Origin: Oscillibacter sp.
GTDB taxonomy: Bacteria; Bacillota; Clostridia; Oscillospirales; Oscillospiraceae
Direction: 5' to 3'
NCBI GenBank assembly: GCA_017547085.1
Contig: JAFYQM010000045.1
Coordinates: 1 to 61,750, forward strand
Length of the DNA: 61,750 bases
Positions 33,096 through 40,056 of this stretch are shown piece by piece. The notes under the pieces were generated by a model. It made no database searches. It was not told the origin of the DNA and saw only the letters and a program-made list of their open reading frames with translations. Numbering within the stretch: position 1 is the stretch's first letter; every line of letters starts with the position of its first letter. A program made the position numbers and the translations under genes.

Positions 33096-34846
33096 GCGAT
33101 GAAAAGAAGATCATCTATGCGGAGAATTACAAAATTGATAACGGCTGTCTGTGTGAAATCAGACAGACAGCGAAAAAAGTGTATGAGAGAAAACTCTGCA
33201 ACTTCACGCCATGGATTGTGAGTGAGATCACTGTGGATGACGGTGTGGAGACATCCACCCGCATTCGTCTGGCAGGCATACACGCGAGCGGACATGCCCT
33301 TCCTGAGATTGAAATCGCAGCAGAGGAACTGGGGACCTTCAACTGGCTGCATAAGCACTGGGGCATCGACTGCATTCTGGAAACCGGCTCCAGCGTCAAG
33401 GACAGTATCCGGTATGCCATCCAGACGACAGCAACGGAAGCAGATCGGCAGACTGTCTACACTGTCACCGGCTGGAGAAAGATCCATGGGCAGTATCATT
33501 TTCTGATGCCGGGAGATGGTGAGCAGACAGTGTCTCTTGCCGGTAAGATGCAAGGCTACACTATGGAGCGGTGTCTGAAGGAAAACGATATTGGATTTCT
33601 CGAAGACCTGTTGCTGAAATCTCCTCTTGCCCCGCCAAGAATCCTGCTGACATTATTGGCCTTTGTATTTCTCACACCGCTGAATCATTTTCTGAAGCTT
33701 GCTGGCTGTGAGCCAAAGTTTGTTGTGTTCCTGACCGGCAAGACCGGCAGTCGGAAAAGTTCTCTGGCAGCTCTGGTTCTGTCTTTCTTCGGAAGGTTCA
33801 CAGGAACAGAGCTGCCGCTGTCTTTCCGTGACACACTCAACAGCATTCTGCATCACACCTTTGCGCTGAAGGATGTGCTGACCTGCATCGATGACTTCCA
33901 TCCGGCAGGGCGGCAGGAAGAGACAAAGCTGACGGCATCTGCACAGGGCATCATGCGTGCCTACGGTGATCGCTCCGGACGCGGCAGACTTCGAGCGGAT
34001 GCCTCACCCATGGATGCGCGGCCTCCGCAGGGCAACACCATCATCACCGGTGAGTTTCCGCCTGACATCGGTGAGAGCGGCACGGCAAGATATTTCGGAC
34101 TGGAGCTTCATGACGGAGATATCAATTTGGGTGAGCTGACCTTTTATCAGCATCGAGCTGCGGAGGGTGTACTCCAGAGATGCATGTACGGATATCTGGA
34201 ATGGCTGCAAAAATCTTTCCTCCGTAATGATGAATCGGTAGAGGATTTTGTTTTGCTTCTCAAACATGATTTTGAAGCAAAGCGTACTGCGTTTCAGAAG
34301 TCCGGTATTCACTGCCATGGGCGTGTGCCGGAAGCAGTGGCTCTGCTGCAGATGGGGATGGACATGCTGTTGGAATACCTTGAATTAGAGGGTGAACTGG
34401 AAAAAGAACTGTGCGATGAAGTGAAACAGCGGTTCCAGACACTGTTGTATCAACTGGCAGCGGAGCAGGCAGAGAGCATCATTCAGGACAAGCCGACACG
34501 CAAATTTATTCGCAAGTTCCATGCACTGTTGGAGAGCGGCAAAGTTTGTGTGCTGGACAAAAACCGGCCCTGTGATTTTATTCCTCAAAGCTGTGTTGGA
34601 TATGAAGACGATGAATTCTTCTATCTGCACAGTGAGGTCATTCACAAAGAGGTGCGAAAGCTGTGCGATGAGCAAGGTGAATCTTTTACCATCTCACAGA
34701 AGAGTCTGCAAAAGATGTTGGCGGAGGAAGGCTTCATTGAAACAACGTCCGGTCAGAACACGAAACAGGTTCGGATCGGCAAAAAGAAAATGCGTCTGCT
34801 CTGTCTGCGAAAGAACATGGTACAGCAGATCACAGACGCAGCGTAG
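33092..34846 (+). CDS. DUF927-like P-loop ATPase/helicase
   Basis: 584 residues. The Walker A motif LTGKTGSRKSSLAAL is near 215, Walker B VLTCIDDFHPAG near 265, followed by a sensor-like NTIITGEFPPDIGES near 315, the layout of DUF927/primase-helicase-type ATPases of mobile elements. The N-terminal 190 residues are beta-rich; the C terminus (about 440-580) looks like a winged helix (FTISQKSLQKMLAEEGFIE). A replication or transfer-initiation helicase is the likely job. Good ribosome site CGGAGG before the ATG. Confidence 0.78.
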   Translation: MSDEKKIIYAENYKIDNGCLCEIRQTAKKVYERKLCNFTPWIVSEITVDDGVETSTRIRLAGIHASGHALPEIEIAAEELGTFNWLHKHWGIDCILETGSSVKDSIRYAIQTTATEADRQTVYTVTGWRKIHGQYHFLMPGDGEQTVSLAGKMQGYTMERCLKENDIGFLEDLLLKSPLAPPRILLTLLAFVFLTPLNHFLKLAGCEPKFVVFLTGKTGSRKSSLAALVLSFFGRFTGTELPLSFRDTLNSILHHTFALKDVLTCIDDFHPAGRQEETKLTASAQGIMRAYGDRSGRGRLRADASPMDARPPQGNTIITGEFPPDIGESGTARYFGLELHDGDINLGELTFYQHRAAEGVLQRCMYGYLEWLQKSFLRNDESVEDFVLLLKHDFEAKRTAFQKSGIHCHGRVPEAVALLQMGMDMLLEYLELEGELEKELCDEVKQRFQTLLYQLAAEQAESIIQDKPTRKFIRKFHALLESGKVCVLDKNRPCDFIPQSCVGYEDDEFFYLHSEVIHKEVRKLCDEQGESFTISQKSLQKMLAEEGFIETTSGQNTKQVRIGKKKMRLLCLRKNMVQQITDAA

Positions 34847-35348
34847 TGAAAAATATGTGGGGCAAGCGGTACAACCGTGGCAGCGATCACGGAAAGCATT
34901 GGTACATCTGGGTTTCATGTGCAGCGGCAAATCTATTTTGTCTCTGCTCTGTCCCTGAAGTGTCCCTGGTGTGTCTCTGTCGGCAGGTGTGGGAAAGCGT
35001 TGAGGCTGTTGACTTTTCCGCCCTGTCTCTGAAGTCCCGGCAAATAAAACCATACCTGCCGCAGAGAATTACTCTTCTCTGCATCGGAATCCTGTGGCGT
35101 GTTTCCGCTTGTGGGGCGATTTGCGGAGGCTTTCCTGCGAAGCCGGGGAAACTCCCGCAGGAGCGTAGGACGGCGCTTTTCGGGCGCTTTTGTCCGAAGC
35201 TGCGGATGGACTTCCGAGGACGGTTTTTCCCTCCTTTGGGAGGGGCAAGCAGAGCGCCCGGCTGTCCGCCGCCCGCGTCCCCCAGCCCCAAAGGGGTGTT
35301 TCGGGCGGCAGCCCGAACCCACTCATTACAACGAAAAAGGAGGCAAAT
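34847..35348 (+). other. Noncoding region before mobC, candidate oriT
   Basis: About 500 bp without a supported gene; the long open frame across it has biased, low-credibility composition and no fitting ribosome site. The last 120 bp before mobC hold three tight hairpins in a row: CCCTCC/GGAGGG (35229-35244), CCCC/GGGG (35286-35296) and TTCGGGC/GCCCGAA (35300-35317). Origins of transfer of this relaxase class normally sit just upstream of mobC, so this is the place to look; the nick site itself is not identified. Confidence 0.35.
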
Positions 35349-35681
35349 ATGAGCGAGAATCGCAAAAGAAATCAGACCCTGAGTATCCGCCTGACACCGG
35401 CTGAGAAAGACGCCATTGTCAAACAGGCGGCCAAGGCTCGTATGAGCCTGACGGATTACATCCTGACCTCTGCACTGGTGACAGAGATCCATGTAGCGGA
35501 AGATACCCGTCCGCTCATTACAGAACTCAAACGCATCGGCAACAACCTGAATCAGATCAGCACCAAAATCAATGTGGGTGCGTTCCAGTCCTACAACTTT
35601 CAGGAGGTCATCGATCAGCAGAAGTTGATCTACGAAGAACTCTACCGCATCGGGAGAGGTGGTGTTACATGGCAACCGTAA
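35349..35681 (+). CDS. mobC: MobC-family relaxosome protein
   Basis: 110 residues. N-terminal ribbon-helix-helix region (NQTLSIRLTPAEKDAIVKQA) and the MobC signature LKRIGNNLNQISTKIN near 62. GGAGG precedes the ATG at 35349. It helps the relaxase bind and open the origin of transfer; its end overlaps the relaxase start by 13 bp. Confidence 0.92.
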   Translation: MSENRKRNQTLSIRLTPAEKDAIVKQAAKARMSLTDYILTSALVTEIHVAEDTRPLITELKRIGNNLNQISTKINVGAFQSYNFQEVIDQQKLIYEELYRIGRGGVTWQP

Positions 35682-37120
35682 CGTACATCAAGGAGAAGAA
35701 ACAGCATCTCAGTGCCATGCGCGGTGTGATGCGATACTGTATGCATCACACCAAAACATGGGACGAGCAGTCACAGCAGTTCCTCATTAGCGGTGTCAAC
35801 TGCAGCGGTGCGAATTCCATTCTGGAGTTCGAAACCACAAAGGCTGCGCACGGGAAACTGAACGGCACCAACTTCTATCAGTATGTGCAGTCCTTCTCTG
35901 ACAGAGAAGATATCACACCCCAGCAGGCGCACGAGGTGGCGAAAGAGTTCGCCGCCCGTGCGTGGCCGGGAATGGAGGTGCTGGTCACCACACACTGCGA
36001 CACGGATAATGTCCACAGCCACTTTGTGATCAACTCTGTCAGCTTCGAAACCGGACTGAAGCTGCGGCAGAATCCGAACACGCTGATTGACCTGCGGCAG
36101 ATCTCAGATCAAATCTGTCAGGCGCACCACCTCTCGGTGCTTCCGCAGAAGTCAAAAAAGCAAAGCAAAGGTATGAGCGCACGGGAGTACCGTGCTGCGG
36201 CTAAAGGTCAGAGTTGGAAGTTCCGTCTGATCAATACCATCGACGATTGCATGCGCTTCGCCGGGAACCGTGAGGAATTCATCGCCCTGATGAAATCCGA
36301 AGGCTACGCCGTTCGCTGGGAGAACAGTCGCAAGAGCATCACCTACACAACACCGGATGGCATGAAGTGCCGTGACATCAAATTACACGAAGACAAATAT
36401 CTCAAGGAGGTCATGGAATATGAATTCAGAATACGAAAACAACTCACAGCACAGGAAAACGCTGCAGGAGTTGAAACAGATGAATCAACCGAATCAGCAG
36501 AACAGCACGGAGCCGAGTTCACCGATCACCCCTATCGTGATTCAGTGTCCACTGCCGGAGGCGCTGACAATGCTGACGCAGAAGACGGAATCCATCGGGC
36601 GGGAAGTACATGCAATGCGGGAGTATCTTCCGAGCCTGAAATTCCGCACGGATCTGACAACCGTGCAGAACACCATGGCGGAGATGCAGAAAACACTGGC
36701 ACACATGACTTCTCTGTTGGAACAGGCTGGGAAGAAGAACGAGCAGCGTACCTGCACATGGTTGGACTGGCTTCCGGACTTCGACCTGATGGTAGTCGTC
36801 AAATGGATCACACTGGTGCTGCTCATCGTGGCAGCACTGCTGACGATGGGGTACGGCACAGCGACAGTGGTCAGCAACATCCGAAACCTGTTTCTCTAAA
36901 GCCGCTCCACGCCGGACTGTATGGCCTGGCGGCAGCGGGAGCATTGCTGGATGACGAGAATGATGAGGGAAGTTACCGCCGTATCCAGGCGGAACAGGAA
37001 GCAAAAAACATCGGCGCAGTCATCGGTGTGGCAGCTGGCGTGGCCATTGCGATCACGCAGGGCAAACCCGCAACTGAAGAACAGCAGCAGGCAGAACAAA
37101 CTCAGCAGCAGACCATGTGA
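35669..37120 (+). CDS. MobP-type relaxase
   Basis: 483 residues. The relaxase domain fills residues 1-250: candidate catalytic Tyr in MRYCMHHTKT (near 22-27), and the metal-binding His cluster HCDTDNVHSHFVINSVSF near 110. Downstream (about 250-400) the protein becomes disordered, rich in Glu, Asp, His and Gly, because the same DNA encodes another protein in a second frame; it ends with a small hydrophobic segment (NIGAVIGVAAGVAIAITQG) and a Gln-rich tail. It would nick oriT and lead strand transfer, with a helper element's secretion system. Confidence 0.9.
   Translation: MATVTYIKEKKQHLSAMRGVMRYCMHHTKTWDEQSQQFLISGVNCSGANSILEFETTKAAHGKLNGTNFYQYVQSFSDREDITPQQAHEVAKEFAARAWPGMEVLVTTHCDTDNVHSHFVINSVSFETGLKLRQNPNTLIDLRQISDQICQAHHLSVLPQKSKKQSKGMSAREYRAAAKGQSWKFRLINTIDDCMRFAGNREEFIALMKSEGYAVRWENSRKSITYTTPDGMKCRDIKLHEDKYLKEVMEYEFRIRKQLTAQENAAGVETDESTESAEQHGAEFTDHPYRDSVSTAGGADNADAEDGIHRAGSTCNAGVSSEPEIPHGSDNRAEHHGGDAENTGTHDFSVGTGWEEERAAYLHMVGLASGLRPDGSRQMDHTGAAHRGSTADDGVRHSDSGQQHPKPVSLKPLHAGLYGLAAAGALLDDENDEGSYRRIQAEQEAKNIGAVIGVAAGVAIAITQGKPATEEQQQAEQTQQQTM
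36420..36899 (+). CDS. Membrane-anchored protein nested inside the relaxase gene
   Basis: 159 residues in another frame, entirely within the relaxase gene. AAGGAGG (36404-36410) lies 9 bases before the ATG at 36420. The product is well formed: a polar N terminus, a coiled-coil stretch (about 60-110: TVQNTMAEMQKTLAHMTSLL) and one C-terminal membrane helix (WITLVLLIVAALLTMGYG). The relaxase frame in the same stretch is low-complexity, as expected when the inner gene constrains the sequence. Genes nested in relaxase genes are known from ColE1 and RSF1010 mobilization regions, where they assist transfer. Confidence 0.8.
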   Translation: MNSEYENNSQHRKTLQELKQMNQPNQQNSTEPSSPITPIVIQCPLPEALTMLTQKTESIGREVHAMREYLPSLKFRTDLTTVQNTMAEMQKTLAHMTSLLEQAGKKNEQRTCTWLDWLPDFDLMVVVKWITLVLLIVAALLTMGYGTATVVSNIRNLFL

Positions 37121-37169
37121 CGGTCTGCTATTTTTATTGCCCGAATGGATTTCGGGAGAAAGGGTTTTT

Positions 37170-37454
37170 ATGAAAAGTGAATTTGAAGAGTACAGAGAAA
37201 CAGGAATGCTGGGGACCTATAACCCCGACAGAGCGTTAATTCGAAAGATGACTGATGGCGGTGTGGTTACCGTCTTCCGTGATACCTTCCACTGCGCGGA
37301 AGAAGACCATTTCATTCGGGAACGGGAGATGCTGATTGGTGGCAAACGCTTTGTCATCTCCTCCATGTTCCCCAAAGAACCTACCACAACGGTAACTGAA
37401 AAGATGCTTTCCCTGATCGACACAGATATCGGGAAAGGCACGGAAAACTCTTGA
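37170..37454 (+). CDS. TnpW-like protein
   Basis: 94 residues. The C-terminal half (IGGKRFVISSMFPKEPTTT, then VTEKMLSLIDTDIG) matches the small TnpW proteins that accompany Tn4451-type serine-recombinase elements. The N-terminal half (YNPDRALIRKMTDGGVVTVF) looks like an extra, related segment, so this one is longer than usual. GGGAGAAAGGG precedes the ATG. Its biochemical role is unknown; the location just before the recombinase is standard. Confidence 0.7.
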   Translation: MKSEFEEYRETGMLGTYNPDRALIRKMTDGGVVTVFRDTFHCAEEDHFIREREMLIGGKRFVISSMFPKEPTTTVTEKMLSLIDTDIGKGTENS

Positions 37455-37533
37455 AAATTCAATAGACTTGTGCAGGCCGGTACGGTATACTTCGGTTTAC
37501 CGTACCGGCTTGCCCCATTTTAAGGAGGTACGA

Positions 37534-39213
37534 ATGGCAAGCCCAAAATACAATATTCTCTATGGTAGACTCAGTCAGGAAGATGCCCGGCTGGGGGACT
37601 CCAACAGCATCATCAACCAGCAGCTCCTTCTGGAAAAGTACGCGCGGGATAACGGATTTGAAAATACGCTGTTTCTTGCCGACGATGGATACTCCGGCAC
37701 GAACTTCGACCGGCCATCTTGGAAAAGGGTTATTGAGATGATTGAAAACGATGAGGTGGAAACCCTCATCGTCAAAGATCTCAGCCGTCTGGGCCGTGAG
37801 TATCTACAGGTAGGATACTACACGGAAATCTATTTCCCGCAGAAAGGTGTCCGCTTCATCGCTGTCAACGATTCTGTTGATTCTCTGGTGGAAAGCAGCA
37901 ACGATTTTAATCCGATCCGCAACTGGGCAAACGAGCTCCACGCCAAGGATACCAGCAAGAAAGTTCGTTCCATCAAAAAACTGCAGGCGGAGCGCGGTGA
38001 GCGACTGGGCGGCAAACCTGCGTATGGCTACAAGAAAAAGGATGCGGAGAGCAAAGACATCATTCCGGACGAAGAAGTAGTACCGGTCGTTCAGCGGATA
38101 TTTGCTCTCTGCGCTTCCGGCAAAGGTCCAAATCAGATTGCTCGAATCTTACGGGAAGAAAAGATTCTGACTCCGTCCAACTACTATTACCGGAAGACGG
38201 GAAAAGGTCATGCGAGTTTGGATACGACCCGTCCTTACGCATGGAGCGCCAACACCGTCAACGGTATCCTTGACAATCAGGTTTATCTGGGCCATACGGT
38301 TGGACTGCAATCCACCACGCTCTCCTACAAAAACAAAAAGACAATCTATAATCCGGAGAGTGAGCAGGTCATTGTGAAGAATACGCATTCAGCACTGGTG
38401 ACACAGGAGCAATGGGATATCGTGCAGGATGTCCGCAAGCACAAGAAGCGGACACCCAAACACATGGATGAGCCGAACATCTTCTCCGGACTGGCCTTCT
38501 GCATGGACTGCGGAAAGCCGATGGTGCTGCACAGGGCAAGCACGATGAGAAAACAGGCATACAATTTCAAGTGCTACACCTACGGCAAAAAGGGCAAGGA
38601 TTGCTGCACGCCCCACCACATCCGGGAGGAAGAATTGTATCAAATCGTGCTGGATGACCTGCGGAGGGTGACCCACTTCGCACGGATGAAGGAACGACAG
38701 TTCGCGGCGCATATCAACCGGAAAAACACGCTGGAAATCCGACGAGAGATGAACACCCTCCAAAGAGAGCTGGATACCATGCGCAGACGCAACGATGAAC
38801 TCTCTGCCCTGTTCAAACGGTTGTATGAGGACAATGTGTTGGGGCGCATTACGAACGAGCAGTTCCGGATGCTGTCTGCTGACTACAATGCCGAGCAGAA
38901 AGCGCTGCAGGAGGCCATCCCGGAAAAAGAGATGCGGATGGAGCGGCTGAAAGCCTCTGCTGCGAATGTGGATGCATTCATCGAAAAGGCGAAACAGTAC
39001 ACATCCATTGAACAGTTGACACCGGAGATGGTTCGACTGTTCATTCAGCGCATCGAAATCGGAGAACGCGCTGTCCGATATTCCAGACATTCTTCACAGC
39101 AGATCCGCATCATCTATCGAGACATTGGCATCGTGGACAGTGATATGCTGGCCGAGGAAGAACAACCGCACATCCTTCCGCCAATTGATGAATGTGCAAG
39201 AAAACTGGCATAA
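37534..39213 (+). CDS. Large serine recombinase (TnpX type)
   Basis: 559 residues. Resolvase domain 1-150: YGRLSQED, catalytic Ser in DSNSIINQQ, KDLSRLGREYLQVG. Then the recombinase domain (GKPAYGYKKKD, YAWSANTVNGIL), a zinc ribbon (FCMDCGKPM ... KDCCTPHH), a long coiled coil (about 400-490) and a C-terminal DUF4368-like tail (RLFIQRIEIGERA). AAGGAGG sets the ATG at 37534, not the frame opening at 37468. It would excise and integrate the element through a circular form. Confidence 0.95.
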   Translation: MASPKYNILYGRLSQEDARLGDSNSIINQQLLLEKYARDNGFENTLFLADDGYSGTNFDRPSWKRVIEMIENDEVETLIVKDLSRLGREYLQVGYYTEIYFPQKGVRFIAVNDSVDSLVESSNDFNPIRNWANELHAKDTSKKVRSIKKLQAERGERLGGKPAYGYKKKDAESKDIIPDEEVVPVVQRIFALCASGKGPNQIARILREEKILTPSNYYYRKTGKGHASLDTTRPYAWSANTVNGILDNQVYLGHTVGLQSTTLSYKNKKTIYNPESEQVIVKNTHSALVTQEQWDIVQDVRKHKKRTPKHMDEPNIFSGLAFCMDCGKPMVLHRASTMRKQAYNFKCYTYGKKGKDCCTPHHIREEELYQIVLDDLRRVTHFARMKERQFAAHINRKNTLEIRREMNTLQRELDTMRRRNDELSALFKRLYEDNVLGRITNEQFRMLSADYNAEQKALQEAIPEKEMRMERLKASAANVDAFIEKAKQYTSIEQLTPEMVRLFIQRIEIGERAVRYSRHSSQQIRIIYRDIGIVDSDMLAEEEQPHILPPIDECARKLA

Positions 39214-39234
39214 CTGCAAAAAGATATACGAAAA

Positions 39235-39260
39235 GGGCGGGTGGCTCTCGCCACCCACCC
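39235..39260 (+). terminator. Hairpin after the recombinase gene
   Basis: GGGTGG / CCACCC with flanking G and C extensions, around CTCTCG; no T tract. May end the recombinase transcript or be part of the element's right end. Confidence 0.4.
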
Positions 39261-39324
39261 TCTCGCAAAGGTTGGTTCAATTTGTGTCCCTATAAACCCT
39301 AACAGAAGTGTCAGGGAGTTTTTC

Positions 39325-39353
39325 TTGCATTCCGGTATTTGCTGTGCTATACT
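39325..39353 (+). promoter_or_regulatory. Promoter of queT
   Basis: TTGCAT (39325-39330), 17 bp, TATACT (39348-39353). Start near 39360, at the first base of the structured leader. Confidence 0.7.
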
Positions 39354-39360
39354 CCTCCTC

Positions 39361-39521
39361 GACAGGTGCCATCTCCCTGTCCAAGCGTTCGTTCTTCGGG
39401 CGTTCGTTCGGAAACACCAGATGGAGTTTTCGTTCTCTAAACAAAAAAATGGAGGCTGGGGCGACCTTATCGCCCTTGATTGCCGCTGTGCGGCTGTGGC
39501 CTCCACTTTACAAGAAGGAGG
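39361..39521 (+). promoter_or_regulatory. queT: Structured queT leader, candidate preQ1-type riboswitch
   Basis: A hairpin GACAGG/CCTGTC (39361-39366 with 39376-39381) has a loop whose CCATCT (39369-39374) can pair with AGATGG (39419-39424), an H-type pseudoknot as in preQ1 riboswitches. Downstream, GCCTCCA (39499-39505) can pair either with TGGAGGC (39450-39456), closing a branched structure, or with the ribosome site AAGGAGG (39515-39521). That mutually exclusive pairing is a plausible translational switch. The riboswitch class is not proven. Confidence 0.55.
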
Positions 39522-39530
39522 TCTTTTTTT

Positions 39531-40022
39531 ATGTCAAATTCCCGTTTCACCACCCGCCAGATGGCAACAGCCGGCATCATCGCCGGCATTTACACAGTTC
39601 TGACCCTAGTGCAGCCCTTCCCTCCATACCACGGCATCCAACTCCGTATTGCGGAAGCCATGACCCTGCTGCCCTTCCTCTTCCCCGAAGCGATAGCCGG
39701 GCTTACCATCGGCTGCTTTCTCGCAAATCTTCTGGGTTCTCCCTTTATGCTGGACTGGGTCTTCGGCACGCTCGCGACACTTCTGGCCGCCCTGTGGAGC
39801 CGGAAAATGCCCAACAAGTGGCTGGCCGCTCTGCCGCCTGTGATCTGCAACGCCGTCATCGTGGGTGCGCTGATCGCCTATTTTACCGTGCTGGACGGCG
39901 GTGCTTTCTGGCCCGCTTACGGGCTGAACGCACTGACCGTGGGCCTTGGCGAATTGATTGCCTGCTATGCGCTGGGCGTACCGCTGGTGAACTGGCTATC
40001 CAAACATCCCAAACTGTTTTAA
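39531..40022 (+). CDS. queT: QueT-type queuosine-precursor transporter
   Basis: 163 residues, five or six membrane helices, of the QueT S-component family of ECF transporters (QLRIAEAMTLLPFLFPEAI near 37-55, GFLANLLGSP-type loop and ELIACYALGVPL near the end). AAGGAGG fixes the ATG at 39531. It imports a 7-deazaguanine precursor of queuosine with the shared ECF energizing module encoded elsewhere. The structured leader fits control by the precursor. Confidence 0.9.
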   Translation: MSNSRFTTRQMATAGIIAGIYTVLTLVQPFPPYHGIQLRIAEAMTLLPFLFPEAIAGLTIGCFLANLLGSPFMLDWVFGTLATLLAALWSRKMPNKWLAALPPVICNAVIVGALIAYFTVLDGGAFWPAYGLNALTVGLGELIACYALGVPLVNWLSKHPKLF

Positions 40023-40026
40023 CGCT

Positions 40027-40056
40027 AAAAAAACGCCTGTGCACAGGCGTTTTTTT
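40027..40056. terminator. Bidirectional terminator after queT
   Basis: AAAAAAACGCCTGTG / CACAGGCGTTTTTTT; serves queT and the convergent fusion gene. Confidence 0.92.

Larger units (their letters stand above)
29002..39213. mobile_element. Mobilizable element with large serine recombinase and RdRP-like polymerase
   Basis: Gene content defines the element: polymerase-like protein and partner (leftward), then ATPase, MobC, relaxase, nested membrane protein, TnpW-like protein and recombinase (rightward). Relaxase and MobC without any type IV secretion or coupling protein make it mobilizable rather than self-transmissible. The recombinase at the right edge should cut close to 39214-39330 and near 28953-29001 or further left; I could not find the short att direct repeats by eye, so the coordinates are the gene limits, not the true ends. 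Confidence 0.75.

Noticed and set aside
34846-35352. 168-codon frame between the ATPase and mobC
   Set aside because: Low-credibility Pro/Arg/Cys-rich product without ribosome site; better explained as noncoding, perhaps oriT.
28953-39330. Attempt to define attL/attR of the mobilizable element
   Set aside because: No convincing direct repeat or core could be recognised by eye on both sides; comparison with an empty site is needed to set the ends.
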